Shown piece after piece: positions 17,458 to 25,881 of a stretch of DNA of 64,000 bases. This stretch comes from Micromonospora pattaloongensis (lineage in GTDB: Bacteria; Actinomycetota; Actinomycetes; Mycobacteriales; Micromonosporaceae): contig NZ_FNPH01000001.1 of the NCBI RefSeq assembly GCF_900107255.1, forward strand, positions 1,054,001 to 1,118,000. Reading direction: 5' to 3'. Every line of letters starts with the position of its first letter. Position 1 is the first letter of the stretch. The notes beneath the pieces were generated by a model, which did not search any database, was not told the DNA's origin, and was given only the letters and a program-made list of their open reading frames with translations. Both the position numbers and the translations under genes were made by a program.

Positions 17458-18450
17458 ATGACCGACGACCGTCAGGAGCGGCGCGAGTCGGCGCAGCGCG
17501 ATGCGGCGGCGGACCGGGGGGAGGTGAACCCGGGGGAGGCGCCGGATCGTACGCAGGCGTTCGATCCGTTCCGGGACGACGATCCGACGACCGACGACGA
17601 TGCGGAGCGCGACGCGCGCCCCGAGCCGGGTGGCGCGCCGCAGGAGCCGTCCGACCCCGCGGTGGCTCCGGAGAACCCGGAGCAGACCATGTCGTTGTCC
17701 CGCGGCGACGAGACCGCCCCCATGCCGTGGAGCGATGAAACCACGCAGCTCGGGCGGGGCGATGAAACGGCGCGGCTGCCGCGGGGCGACGAAACCGCCC
17801 CGATGCCGCGGGGCGCTGAGACCAGTCATCTGCCCGGCGGGGACGCGACGCGGCGGTTGTCGCCCGGTGCGGCGTGGGCGGGCCGCGCGGAGGTGCCGCC
17901 GCGCACGGCCGGGCCGTTGCCCGGCCCGGAACCGGGCGGCTGGGAGCCGCTCGCCGAGGACGGGAACCGCCGGTGGTGGCTCCCGATCCTGTTCGGTCTG
18001 GTCGCGTTGCTGCTGGTGGGCGTCATCGGCTTCGGCGTATGGCTGATTCTTCAGTCGCGTGACGCCGGAACCGGTCCGGTGCTGCCGTCGCCATCGCCGT
18101 CGACCTCCAGCGCCGTTGCGACGACCGCACCCGCGCCCCGGCCGACCACGGCCGCGCCGACGACCGCTCGGCCGACGCCGTCGGCGACGACCGCCGCACC
18201 GGCGCAGGTGCCGTCGGTGATCGGACTGCCGGAGGCCGACGCGCGTGCCGCGCTCGACGACGCCGGGTTGATCTATCGGCTGGAGTATCGCGGCTCGGAC
18301 CAGCCGGCGGGCACCGTCATCGAGACGGACCCCCCGGTGGGGACGGCGGTGTCACCGGGAGAGCCCGTGACACTGGTGATCGCCGTGCCACGGACCGCGC
18401 CCGGCACCTCCGGCCCGACGGCCTCGCCGCAGCCGACCCGCACCCGATGA
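17458..18450 (+). CDS. PASTA-domain membrane protein lacking a kinase domain
   Basis: Single-pass protein of 330 residues. Residues 1-172 are cytoplasmic and acidic. A transmembrane helix spans about 173-198. A Pro/Thr/Ser-rich linker leads to one extracellular PASTA domain (about 249-310), starting VPSVIGLPEADARAALDDAG. PASTA domains bind peptidoglycan fragments or beta-lactams and usually belong to PknB-type kinases or PBPs; here no kinase motif exists. Residues 82-135 are six nine-residue repeats (consensus RGDETAPMP), each with a Thr at position 5. These resemble the DETT phosphorylation motif that PknB targets in GarA, so this may be a kinase substrate or FHA ligand. ATG start. Confidence 0.8.
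   Translation: MTDDRQERRESAQRDAAADRGEVNPGEAPDRTQAFDPFRDDDPTTDDDAERDARPEPGGAPQEPSDPAVAPENPEQTMSLSRGDETAPMPWSDETTQLGRGDETARLPRGDETAPMPRGAETSHLPGGDATRRLSPGAAWAGRAEVPPRTAGPLPGPEPGGWEPLAEDGNRRWWLPILFGLVALLLVGVIGFGVWLILQSRDAGTGPVLPSPSPSTSSAVATTAPAPRPTTAAPTTARPTPSATTAAPAQVPSVIGLPEADARAALDDAGLIYRLEYRGSDQPAGTVIETDPPVGTAVSPGEPVTLVIAVPRTAPGTSGPTASPQPTRTR
17701..17862 (+). repeat. 27-bp tandem repeat array (six units) in PASTA gene
   Basis: Six in-frame 27-base units encode RGDETAPMP, WSDETTQLG, RGDETARLP, RGDETAPMP, RGAETSHLP and GGDATRRLS. The first and fourth units are identical at protein level. The conserved Asp-Glu-Thr core, against changing third positions, suggests selection on the peptide rather than simple DNA slippage. 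Confidence 0.85.
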
Positions 18451-18588
18451 TCACAGCGTCAGTCGTTCCCTCCCGGGACGGCGCGCCGCCGCCGTGTGGC
18501 CGGCGGTAGGCGAACCGACGCGTCGGCAGTACGCGGTGCGGCGCGGTCGGCGTCGTGGGTCGGGCGGCGCGCGGGTGAACGCGACGGG

Positions 18589-18876
18589 TCAGCCGGCGCG
18601 CGCCGGAACCCGCGCCGGCACGGCGGGGGCCCGGCGGATCCCGCGCGAGCGCAGCTCGGCGGCCGGGTGCACCTGGCGGAGGCCACTGGCCTGCACGAAG
18701 ATCGATCGCCGTTCCACGGCGTCGCCGGCGGCGTTGAGCTCGTACCCGTCGAGCCAGATCCAGCCGTCGTAGGTGGGCCAGTCGTGCACCCGGATCACCC
18801 GGAAGAGCAGGGGCTCGGCGAACTGCACGCTCGCCGCGCGGGTTACATGGAGGACGTCACCAGAGCGGGGTAGCAC
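18589..18876 (-). CDS. Small conserved actinobacterial protein, unknown
   Basis: 95-residue soluble protein of unknown function. I choose GTG at 18876 because AGGAG lies about seven bases upstream; the longer frame from 18954 would start in basic, non-conserved sequence. The core VRVHDWPTYDGWIWLDGYEL and the preceding hydrophobic strands suggest a small beta-barrel. Proteins of this size beginning VLPRSGDVLHVTRA are common in Micromonospora and Actinoplanes (family memory, not searched). No operon partner is evident. Confidence 0.7.
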   Translation of the reverse strand: MLPRSGDVLHVTRAASVQFAEPLLFRVIRVHDWPTYDGWIWLDGYELNAAGDAVERRSIFVQASGLRQVHPAAELRSRGIRRAPAVPARVPARAG

Positions 18877-19435
18877 ATCGACTCCTGTCCCGAATCTGCC
18901 ATTTTGGCCGTGCGATCGTTCGCGTCTTACCCCGGACCCCCGTCCGCATCCCACAGATCACCCGGTCGAGTCGACCCGTGCGGTACTCCCGCCGCGACCC
19001 GCGGGCATCCAGCGTGGTTGCCTGCCCGCGCCCGGGGTCGGCTGACCGCCGTCGCCCCGGAGCCGTCGCCGCGGTGTCAGCGTCTCCACCGATGCGGCGC
19101 GGCGTCCCTCCGGGATTCCGGTGGCGCCGCCCCGGCATGCTTTTGTGATGCCGTCGCCCCGCGCCCGGTGGATCGTTGGAGAGGGCGGCCAGCGCCTTCT
19201 CCGGTCGATCCGCCACGCTGAGTGACCCACGGCATACGCACAGGGTGCACGAACCGTATGCTCAATGCAAGTTGCAATGTGGGCCTGCGTACCTGCCTTG
19301 TTTCGGGCGGAATTGATCCTTGATGTCCCGGCGGGGCTGCCGGGGGAGCGGGACGCCGCGACGGTTCCCCGCTCCGCCGTCCGCGTCGACACGGCTACGG
19401 TGCGCTCGCCCGACCGCCTGCTACGGAGGTGACCG
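18877..19435. other. 560-base intergenic region before WhiJ-type gene
   Basis: No convincing gene on either strand. Open frames here are Arg/Pro-rich antisense-type sequences without a ribosome site. The last 190 bases are distinctly AT-richer and carry the palindrome at 19263-19279, so this is probably regulatory DNA for the gene at 19436. Confidence 0.5.
19263..19279. promoter_or_regulatory. Palindromic operator candidate CAATGCAA-G-TTGCAATG
   Basis: Two eight-base arms around a single G, seven of eight positions paired. It stands about 155 bases before the XRE/DUF5753 gene in an AT-rich pocket. WhiJ-family regulators often act on their own locus, so this is a plausible binding site. Confidence 0.45.
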
Positions 19436-20317
19436 GTGACCGAGCGCCGGAGCCCGACCATCCGTCGCCGCCGGCTCGGCGCCGAGCTGCGCCGACGCCG
19501 GGAGGCGGCCGGGGTGACGATCGACGGTGTCGCCGAGCTGCTGGAGTGCTCGGCGTCCAAGGTGTCGAGGATTGAGACGGGGCACACCAGCGCGACGCCG
19601 CGGGACGTCCGGGACATGCTCGCGATCTACGGCACTGCCGGGGCGGAGCGCGACGAGCTCGTGCAGATCGCGCGGGAGGCGCGGCAGAAGGGCTGGTGGC
19701 ACCCGTACAGCACGGTGTTGACCGGCGCGTACGTCGGGCTGGAGGCGGCGGCCTCCTCCGTCCGGGCGTACGAGCAGCAGGTGGTGCCCGGGCTGCTGCA
19801 GACGGCCGACTACGCCAGGGCGATGATCCGCGCGGCCCGGCCGGACATCACGGCCGACGAGGTCGAGCGGCGGGTGCGCGTCCGATTGGGCCGTCAATCG
19901 TTATTGATCCAGGACGATCCAATCGACCTGCGGGTGGTGCTCGATGAGGCGGTGCTGAGCCGACCGGTCGGCGGTGACGCGGTGATGCGCGCGCAGTTGG
20001 AGCGGCTTCTCGAAGCGGCCGAGCTGCCGAACGTGACGCTGCAGATCCTGCCGTTCGACGCCGGAGCGCACGCCGGGATGGACGGGACCTTCGCCATCCT
20101 CGACTTCCCCGAGCCGAACGATCCGGCGGTGGTGTACGCGGAGAACGCCACCGGCGGGTTGTTCCTGGAGAAGGCGGAGGAGCTGCGGAAGTACGTCTTC
20201 ATCTTCGACCACGTCTGCGCCGCCGCCCTCCGACCGGAGGAGTCCGTGTCGGTTATCGCAAAGCTGGCAAAGGAGCCATTGTGGACGTTGAGATCAAGGG
20301 GTTCCGGGTTGACCTGA
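19436..20317 (+). CDS. WhiJ-like XRE/DUF5753 regulator
   Basis: DNA-binding regulator of 293 residues. An XRE helix-turn-helix at about 12-66 (IDGVAELLECSASKVSRIET) is followed by the DUF5753 domain (about 90-280) with landmarks RAYEQQVVPGLLQTADYARAM and DLRVVLDEAVLSR. Streptomyces WhiJ, which influences aerial development, has this architecture and is typically next to a DUF397 gene, as here. GTG start with a GGAGGTGA ribosome site. The 3' end overlaps the DUF397 gene by 37 bases, indicating translational coupling. Confidence 0.9.
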   Translation: MTERRSPTIRRRRLGAELRRRREAAGVTIDGVAELLECSASKVSRIETGHTSATPRDVRDMLAIYGTAGAERDELVQIAREARQKGWWHPYSTVLTGAYVGLEAAASSVRAYEQQVVPGLLQTADYARAMIRAARPDITADEVERRVRVRLGRQSLLIQDDPIDLRVVLDEAVLSRPVGGDAVMRAQLERLLEAAELPNVTLQILPFDAGAHAGMDGTFAILDFPEPNDPAVVYAENATGGLFLEKAEELRKYVFIFDHVCAAALRPEESVSVIAKLAKEPLWTLRSRGSGLT

Positions 20318-20508
20318 CCGCCGCCGAGTGGCGCAAGAGCTCGCGCAGCGGACCCAACTGCGACAACTGCGTCGAGGTCGCCTTCGTCGGGGGCGCCATC
20401 GCCATCCGCGACTCGAAGAACCCCACCGGCCCGGCGCTGATCTTCACGCCGGACGAGTGGGACGCCTTCGTCGGGGGCGCGCGGGACGGGGAGTTCGACC
20501 TGGTCTGA
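20281..20508 (+). CDS. DUF397 protein, partner of WhiJ-like regulator
   Basis: 75-residue DUF397 protein. Landmarks are WRKSSRSGPNCDNCVEVAF and the closing FTPDEWDAFVGGARDGEFD. DUF397 proteins pair with WhiJ-type XRE proteins and are thought to modulate them, in a toxin-antitoxin-like or BldB-like manner. The start is GTG 20281, with AAGGAG directly upstream inside the end of the XRE gene. Cys residues in NCDNC are common in the family. Confidence 0.9.
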   Translation: MDVEIKGFRVDLTAAEWRKSSRSGPNCDNCVEVAFVGGAIAIRDSKNPTGPALIFTPDEWDAFVGGARDGEFDLV

Positions 20509-20646
20509 CGCCTTCCGCGTGGCGGTTGTCACCCGTCCGTGCCCGTCGCCGGCGCGGCGACACGTCGTTGTACCCAACGGCGCGGCGGATGCCGCGTCAA
20601 CCCGCCGCGCGGGTTCGCAGACCGAGCGAGGGACAGGCGACAGGTG

Positions 20647-21039
20647 ATGACCATGGGGTCCGAGAATCTGACCAACGGCTCGGCGACGCAGGATCGGTTC
20701 GGGAGCCAGTACCGCGGTAGCCGCCGCGACGCGCTCAACGGCGACACCGCCGACGACCTCGCGCCGCGCAACGGCTCCGCTGCCGCTCGTGCGTCGTCCG
20801 ACCGTCCGGCGCTGCCCTCACTCGACAGCGGGCTGAAGGAGCCGGTCTTCCCGCCGGCCGGCTGGCTCGACGCGTCCGGTGGCGCTTCGCTGGCGGATCA
20901 CCCGGTCCTGCGTGGCCTGCTGATGGAGCTGCCGCCGAAGGGCAACGCGCCGAGCGCGGAGTGGCTCGACCGGTGGTTCGAGGCCGCCCGGTCCATCCTC
21001 GAACTGCTGTACGCGCAGGACATGACCCGCGGTCGCTGA
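20647..21039 (+). CDS. Small conserved hypothetical protein after WhiJ/DUF397 pair
   Basis: 130 residues, no recognised domain. The first 60 residues are polar and low complexity. The second half, GGASLADHPVLRGLLMELPP and then EWLDRWFEAARSILELLYAQD, looks like an ordered amphipathic helical domain. ATG 20647 follows GAGGGACAGG; a GTG three bases earlier is equally possible. It lies 138 bases downstream of the DUF397 gene in the same direction. The convergent membrane gene on the other strand overlaps its last 222 bases, which is unusual (see findings). Confidence 0.6.
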   Translation: MTMGSENLTNGSATQDRFGSQYRGSRRDALNGDTADDLAPRNGSAAARASSDRPALPSLDSGLKEPVFPPAGWLDASGGASLADHPVLRGLLMELPPKGNAPSAEWLDRWFEAARSILELLYAQDMTRGR

Positions 21040-21594
21040 CGGCGCCACCACCCGCTCGACGAGCCGGCTGTGTCGGAGCGCGTGACGCGCGCCGATCACC
21101 GCCGCCGCGATCACGGCGGCGGTGATCACCGGACCGGTTCCGGCGGGGCCGGTGAGTTCGACGACGCCGGTCGCCGCGACCGTTCCCGGTAGCATCGCCA
21201 GGCCTGTGAGCTGCACCGGCAGCGCCACCATGGGATGCGCGGCCGAGGCCCGCAGCGTCGGCGCGGCGGGTGTCCGGGGCGCGGTGGCGAACGCGGCCGC
21301 CGTGCGGCACAACCGGCGGAGCCGGCGCAGCGTCCCCGCCGCCACCGCGAACGCCGGTCCGGCCGGCAGCGCGAACGCGGCGAGCAGGTGATCGGGTCCC
21401 CGATCCGCCGTGCCGAGCGCGGCCAGCGTCCCGCCCGCCATCGCGGCGAGTCCCGCCCCGGCCAGTACGACCATGCCGACCGCCCGGCGGCGCAGCGCCC
21501 GTGCCGAGCGGGTCCGCGGCAGCCCTTCGACGATGACGCCGGCGGCGAGCCACACCGCGGCGGTCGCGAGCAGCAGGGCGAGGTCGGCGTTCAC
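20818..21594 (-). CDS. Small multi-pass membrane protein, 3' end overlapping neighbour
   Basis: Unknown membrane protein. From GTG 21594 it reads VNADLALLLATAAVWLAAGV and has about five hydrophobic segments in the first 165 residues. The remaining 90 residues are polar and Arg-rich and coincide with the opposite-strand gene at 20647-21039. The true functional product may end near residue 170-185, with the rest a run-on caused by loss of the normal stop. No motif gives a function. Confidence 0.55.
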   Translation of the reverse strand: MNADLALLLATAAVWLAAGVIVEGLPRTRSARALRRRAVGMVVLAGAGLAAMAGGTLAALGTADRGPDHLLAAFALPAGPAFAVAAGTLRRLRRLCRTAAAFATAPRTPAAPTLRASAAHPMVALPVQLTGLAMLPGTVAATGVVELTGPAGTGPVITAAVIAAAVIGARHALRHSRLVERVVAPSATAGHVLRVQQFEDGPGGLEPPVEPLRARRVALRRQLHQQATQDRVIRQRSATGRVEPAGRREDRLLQPAVE

Positions 21595-21812
21595 CGCATC
21601 AGCGTCGCCGCGCGCCCGGCACCCGCGCATCCGGGCGCGGCCCCGGCGCCTCCCCGATCCGCACCCCGTACGGGTGCATCGCGTCGCGGTATGGGAACTC
21701 CGGCATCTGTACCCGACCAGCCCAACCCAATAGCCTTCCCATAGATCGGGCACCGCTGATTCCTCGCCGCGCGGCGTGCGGGCGGCGCGTGCCGGTCGGA
21801 GGGGAGGAAGTC

Positions 21813-23396
21813 ATGACAATCCCGCGGAGATCGGCGGTCGTGGGGGCGGTCGCGTCGGCCATGCTGGCCGCGGCGGCCGTGCCGGCCGCCGCAGCGCCGG
21901 CGGAGGGCGCGATCCTGAACGTCGGCGGTGACACGGCGATCGCCGACAGCTACATCGTCGTCTTCAAGGACAACTCGGTCAGCCGTGGCGGTGTCGCGGC
22001 GGCCGCGCGGGATCTCGCCGGGCGGCACGGTGGGCGGCTCGGGCACACGTACAGCGCGGCGCTGCGCGGCTTCGAGGTGCGGTTGGACGCGACCCGCGCG
22101 GCCCGGATCGCCGCGAACCCGGCGGTCGCGTACGTCCAGCAGAACCACACCGTGACGATCCAGGGCACCCAGCCCAACCCGCCGTCCTGGGGCCTCGACC
22201 GCATCGACCAGCGCAACCTGCCGCTGAACAACTCGTACACCTATCCGAGTACGGCGGACACCGTCCGCGCGTACGTCATCGACACCGGGATCAACTTCGC
22301 GCACAACGACTTCGGCGGCCGCGCGACCAGCGGCTTCGACGCCGTCGACGGCGGGTCGGCGGACGACTGCAACGGGCACGGCACGCACGTGGCCGGCACG
22401 GTGGGCGGCGCGTCGTACGGCGTGGCGAAGGGCGTCCGGCTGGTCGGCGTCCGGGTGTTGAACTGCCAGGGCAGCGGCACCACCGCGCAGGTCGTCGCCG
22501 GCATCGACTGGGTGACGGCGAACGCGGTCAAGCCGGCGGTGGCCAACATGAGCCTCGGTGGCTCGGCGGACACCGCGATCGACAACGCGGTGGCCAACTC
22601 GATCAACTCGGGGATCACGTACGCGATCGCGGCCGGCAACGGCAACATCCTGGGAGTCCGGCAGAACGCCTGCAACACGTCGCCGGCCCGGGTGCCGGCC
22701 GCGGTGACGGTGGGCGCGACGCAGAACAATGACGCCGCCGCCAGCTTCTCCAACTACGGCACCTGCGTGGACATCCTCGCGCCGGGGGTCGACATCACCT
22801 CCGCCTGGCACACGAACAACACGGCGACGAACACGATCAGCGGCACGTCGATGGCGTCGCCGCACGTGGCCGGCGCCGCCGCGCTGGTGTTGGCCGCCAA
22901 CCCGAGCTGGACGCCGCAGCAGGTGCGCGACGAGCTGGTCGGTAAGGCGACCCCCAACGTGGTGACCAACCCGGGCAGCGGCACCCCGAACCGCCTGCTC
23001 TACGTCGGTGACGGCGGCACCGAGCCCCCGCCGCCGCCACCCCCGATCGGCTGCTCGGGCAGCAACGGCACCGACGTGCCGATCCCGGACGCGGGCGCCG
23101 CGGTGACCAGCGCGATCAGCATCGCCGGCTGTGGCCGGGCCGCCTCGGCGTCCGCGACGGTCGCGGTGAACATCCGGCACACGTTCCGCGGCGACCTCGT
23201 CATCGACCTGCTCGCCCCGGACGGGTCGGCGTACCGGCTCAAGAACAGCAGCTTCCTCGACGGCGCGGACAACGTGAACGCCACGTACACGGTCAACGTG
23301 TCCGGCGAGGCGGCGGACGGGACGTGGCGGCTCCAGGTCCGCGACGTCTACTCCGGCGACACCGGGTTTGTCGACACCTGGACGCTGACGGTCTAG
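21813..23396 (+). CDS. Secreted subtilisin-like protease with P domain
   Basis: Exported serine endopeptidase of 527 residues. The order is signal peptide (about 1-28), inhibitor I9 propeptide (about 45-115, SYIVVFKDNSV), S8 catalytic domain (about 125-390) and a C-terminal P/proprotein-convertase beta domain (about 425-527, HTFRGDLVIDLLAPDGS). The triad is Asp157 (VIDTGI), His189 (NGHGTHVAGT) and Ser346 (GTSMASPHVAG); the oxyanion Asn276 is in AAGNGN. A Pro-rich linker (PPPPPPP) separates the domains. ATG 21813 follows GGAGGGGAGGAAG. Four Cys in the catalytic domain suggest disulfides, as in proteinase K relatives. Confidence 0.95.
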   Translation: MTIPRRSAVVGAVASAMLAAAAVPAAAAPAEGAILNVGGDTAIADSYIVVFKDNSVSRGGVAAAARDLAGRHGGRLGHTYSAALRGFEVRLDATRAARIAANPAVAYVQQNHTVTIQGTQPNPPSWGLDRIDQRNLPLNNSYTYPSTADTVRAYVIDTGINFAHNDFGGRATSGFDAVDGGSADDCNGHGTHVAGTVGGASYGVAKGVRLVGVRVLNCQGSGTTAQVVAGIDWVTANAVKPAVANMSLGGSADTAIDNAVANSINSGITYAIAAGNGNILGVRQNACNTSPARVPAAVTVGATQNNDAAASFSNYGTCVDILAPGVDITSAWHTNNTATNTISGTSMASPHVAGAAALVLAANPSWTPQQVRDELVGKATPNVVTNPGSGTPNRLLYVGDGGTEPPPPPPPIGCSGSNGTDVPIPDAGAAVTSAISIAGCGRAASASATVAVNIRHTFRGDLVIDLLAPDGSAYRLKNSSFLDGADNVNATYTVNVSGEAADGTWRLQVRDVYSGDTGFVDTWTLTV

Positions 23397-23429
23397 TCAG
23401 CCCCCGTACCGACCTGGGGAGGGTCGGCT

Positions 23430-23460
23430 GAGGTCCCGGCGCCGCTCGCGCCGGGACCTC
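23430..23460. terminator. Bidirectional hairpin between protease and glycosyltransferase genes
   Basis: GAGGTCCCGGCG at 23430-23441 is perfectly complementary to 23449-23460. It lies in the 107-base gap between convergent stop codons. Confidence 0.75.
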
Positions 23461-23503
23461 ACCATGTCCGACGTCGGTGCGCGACGCGGGAACTGCGGCC
23501 GGG

Positions 23504-24310
23504 TCAGACGCTGAACGAGGCGGGGCGCTCGGTCGCGGCCGGGGGCGGCGTCGCGGCCCACAGCTTCGTCTTCTGCGCCCCGAGCCGCGCCAGGTAGGCG
23601 GGGTTGAGCACGATGTAGCGGTGCCACAGTCGCTTCGGCTCCAGGCCGAGGCGCCACAGCCACTCCAGGCCGGCGCGCTGCATCCACGGCGGCGGCTTGC
23701 GCAGCAGCCCCGCGTGGTAGTCGAAGGCCGCGCCGACCGCCATCAGTGGCATGTCCAGCAGCGGCCGCATGGCGTACGCGAAGACCTCCTGGCGGGGGCA
23801 GCCCAGACCGACCAGCACCAGCCGCGCGCCGGACGAGCGGATCCGGTCCGCGATCTCCGCGTCCTCGCCGGGCTGCACCTGCCGGAACTTGGACGCCTCC
23901 ACACCGGCGATCTTCAGCGCCGGGAACATCCGCTCCAGCGCCGGCAACAGCCGGGACAGCGTCTCGTCGGTGGACCCGTAGAGGTAGACCGGGAGCCCGT
24001 CCGCGGCGCACCGCTCAAGCACCTTCAGCGTCAGCGACGGCCCGTAGACCCGATCCGTGAGGCCGGCGCCGTGCAGCAGGTTGAGCGCCCAGCGCACCGG
24101 CTGGCCGTCCGGCGTGACCAGGTCGAAGGAGTTGAGCCGCGCGTTGTGCGCCGGGTCGAGGACGCCGGTCATCACGCCGTGCACCGCCAGCGCCGTGAGC
24201 GCCAGCGGCCGGCGCTCGTGCGCTGCCGCGATCACCTGGGCGGTGGCCGCCTCGTAGTCGACCGCGTCGACCAGGACGCCGAGTACGTTGCGCTTACCCT
24301 GCGCGATCAT
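23504..24310 (-). CDS. WecG/TagA/CpsF-family glycosyltransferase
   Basis: Membrane-associated glycosyltransferase of 268 residues that adds a (ManNAc-type) sugar to a lipid-linked precursor in the family members studied. Landmarks are [14 protein letters not shown], the DRVYGPSL segment, [15 protein letters not shown] and GAAFDYHAG near the C-terminus. The ATG overlaps the TGA of the epimerase gene (ATGA at 24307-24310), so the two are translationally coupled and probably serve one surface-polysaccharide or wall-glycopolymer step. The acceptor and sugar are not known. Confidence 0.88.
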   Translation of the reverse strand: MIAQGKRNVLGVLVDAVDYEAATAQVIAAAHERRPLALTALAVHGVMTGVLDPAHNARLNSFDLVTPDGQPVRWALNLLHGAGLTDRVYGPSLTLKVLERCAADGLPVYLYGSTDETLSRLLPALERMFPALKIAGVEASKFRQVQPGEDAEIADRIRSSGARLVLVGLGCPRQEVFAYAMRPLLDMPLMAVGAAFDYHAGLLRKPPPWMQRAGLEWLWRLGLEPKRLWHRYIVLNPAYLARLGAQKTKLWAATPPPAATERPASFSV

Positions 24311-25380
24311 GCCTGCGGCACCCACTTGTCGACGTTCGCCTCGTAGATCTCCTGCAGGATCATCGGCACGTCGTAGACCTGCTTCCAGTCCGGGTAGTCC
24401 CGCTGGAACGCCTCGTTCGAACCGATCCACCACTGGTGGTCGCCGATCCGGTTGGCCTCGTGGTACTCGGTGATCATCGGCTGCCCGGTGATCCGCTCGG
24501 CGACCGCGAACGCCTCCAGGTGCGAGGTGTTGGAGTGCCGCCCACCACCGAGGTTGTAGACCGCGGCGGAGCGCGGGTCGCGGAAGAACGCCTCGAACGC
24601 GGAGACGACGTCGTGGCTGTGGATGGCGTCCCGCACCATCTTGCCCTTGTAGCCGAAGATCTTGTACGTGCGGCGTTCCATGTTGCACCGCATCACGTAA
24701 GCGAGGAAGCCGTGCAGCTCGGTCGCGGAGTGGGCCGGCCCGGTCAGCGTGCCGCCGCGGAAGCAGGCGGTCCGCATGCCGAAGTACCGCCCGTACTCCT
24801 GGACCATCACGTCCGCCGCGACCTTGGAGGCCCCGAAGACGGAGTGCAGGCACGCGTCGATCGACATGTCTTCCTTGATGCCGTTCTCGTACGGGTGCCC
24901 CGGCTCGATCTCCCAGCGCGTCTCGAGCTCGACCAGCGGCAGGCTGTTGGGGCGGTCACCGTAGACCTTGTTGGTCGAGCAGTGGATGACGGGCGCCTCG
25001 ATGCAGTGGTCGCGGACGTTCTGCAGCACGTTGAGCGTGCCGCCCGCGTTGACGTCGAAGTCGGTGAAGGGGTCGCGGACGGCCCAGTCGTGGGAGGGCT
25101 GCGCGGCGGTGTGGATGACGACCGCGATGTCGCGGCCGTACCGCCGGAAGATGCCCGCGAGCGCGTCCCGGTCCCGGATGTCCACGGTCAGGTGCGTGTA
25201 CGCGCCGCCGAGCTCCTCGCTCAGCCGCCGCACGTTCCACGCCGTCGACGCCTCGGCCCCGAAGAACTCCCGGCGCATGTCGTTGTCGATGCCCACCACG
25301 TCCAGGCCCAGCCCGGCGAAGTGCCGGACGGCCTCCGAGCCGATCAGGCCACCTGATCCGGTCACCAACGCGACACTCAC
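24307..25380 (-). CDS. NAD-dependent nucleotide-sugar epimerase (CDP-paratose 2-epimerase-like)
   Basis: Short-chain dehydrogenase/reductase-type nucleotide-sugar enzyme, 357 residues. The NAD motif GSGGLIG is at 8-14, with STNKVYGD later, and the core [19 protein letters not shown] is characteristic of the CDP-paratose/CDP-tyvelose epimerase branch. In the usual YxxxK position the sequence reads FGASK, so Phe replaces the catalytic Tyr; I recall the same in many close relatives. GTG start with GGAG upstream. Coupled to the glycosyltransferase gene by a four-base overlap. Confidence 0.82.
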   Translation of the reverse strand: MSVALVTGSGGLIGSEAVRHFAGLGLDVVGIDNDMRREFFGAEASTAWNVRRLSEELGGAYTHLTVDIRDRDALAGIFRRYGRDIAVVIHTAAQPSHDWAVRDPFTDFDVNAGGTLNVLQNVRDHCIEAPVIHCSTNKVYGDRPNSLPLVELETRWEIEPGHPYENGIKEDMSIDACLHSVFGASKVAADVMVQEYGRYFGMRTACFRGGTLTGPAHSATELHGFLAYVMRCNMERRTYKIFGYKGKMVRDAIHSHDVVSAFEAFFRDPRSAAVYNLGGGRHSNTSHLEAFAVAERITGQPMITEYHEANRIGDHQWWIGSNEAFQRDYPDWKQVYDVPMILQEIYEANVDKWVPQA

Positions 25381-25490
25381 ACGGCACTCCAGGGCGTGGG
25401 GGGCAGCAGAACCTCAGGAGCATAACGCGGCGCGGGCGCGCGCGGCCCGGTGCGGAGCGCTCCCGGCGGGCGCCGAAGATGCCGGAAACG

Positions 25491-25524
25491 CCGAAGGGGC
25501 CCCGCTTTCGCGGAGCCCCTTCGG
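25491..25524 (-). terminator. Terminator of tRNA-Leu
   Basis: CCGAAGGGGC at 25491-25500 pairs with GCCCCTTCGG at 25515-25524, with inner CCGC/GCGG pairs around a TTTC loop. On the minus strand it begins three bases after the tRNA CCA end. Confidence 0.8.
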
Positions 25525-25527
25525 CTC

Positions 25528-25613
25528 TGGTGGGGAAGGGGGGAGTTGAACCCCCACGCCCTTTCGGGCACACGGACCTGAACCGTGCGCGTCTGCCATT
25601 CCGCCACTTCCCC
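25528..25613 (-). tRNA. tRNA-Leu (anticodon CAG)
   Basis: Reads CUG codons. Acceptor arms GGGGAAG (25613-25607) and CTTCCCC pair fully. The discriminator is A, and CCA is encoded (25530-25528). The anticodon stem CACGG/CCGTG holds the loop TTCAGGT, placing CAG at positions 34-36. The long variable arm (GTGCCCGAAAGGGCGT) is typical of tRNA-Leu. A -10-like TATTAT lies about 16 bases upstream on the minus strand (25634-25629). Confidence 0.95.
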
Positions 25614-25881
25614 GGGCCGGCTCGGGACATAATACTCAGTCCCGTGCGGATTGCTCGTGCTCCCCCAGGAGTATCTGCAATCCCACCCTTCGGCAGGTGC
25701 TGGGACATATTACGCTGTCCCTGGCGTCGTCACGAGCGGTATCCGCCGCCCGTGGCGCCTGGGAAGAGTAGCACGGCAACATCGGCCGTAACCACAGGCC
25801 GTAAGCAGGGGCCGATCGGCGCGTGAGATGCGCGCGCGACGGCCGGATACCATCATGTCCTCGGAACCCGAGGAGGAGCCG

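Noticed and set aside
17701-17862. Regular repeats in the PASTA gene considered as a CRISPR-like array
   Set aside because: The units are contiguous 27-base coding repeats without unique spacers and stay in frame.
18958-19617. Minus-strand open frame before the WhiJ-like gene
   Set aside because: No ribosome site, Arg/Ser/Thr-rich random composition, and it runs into the XRE coding region.
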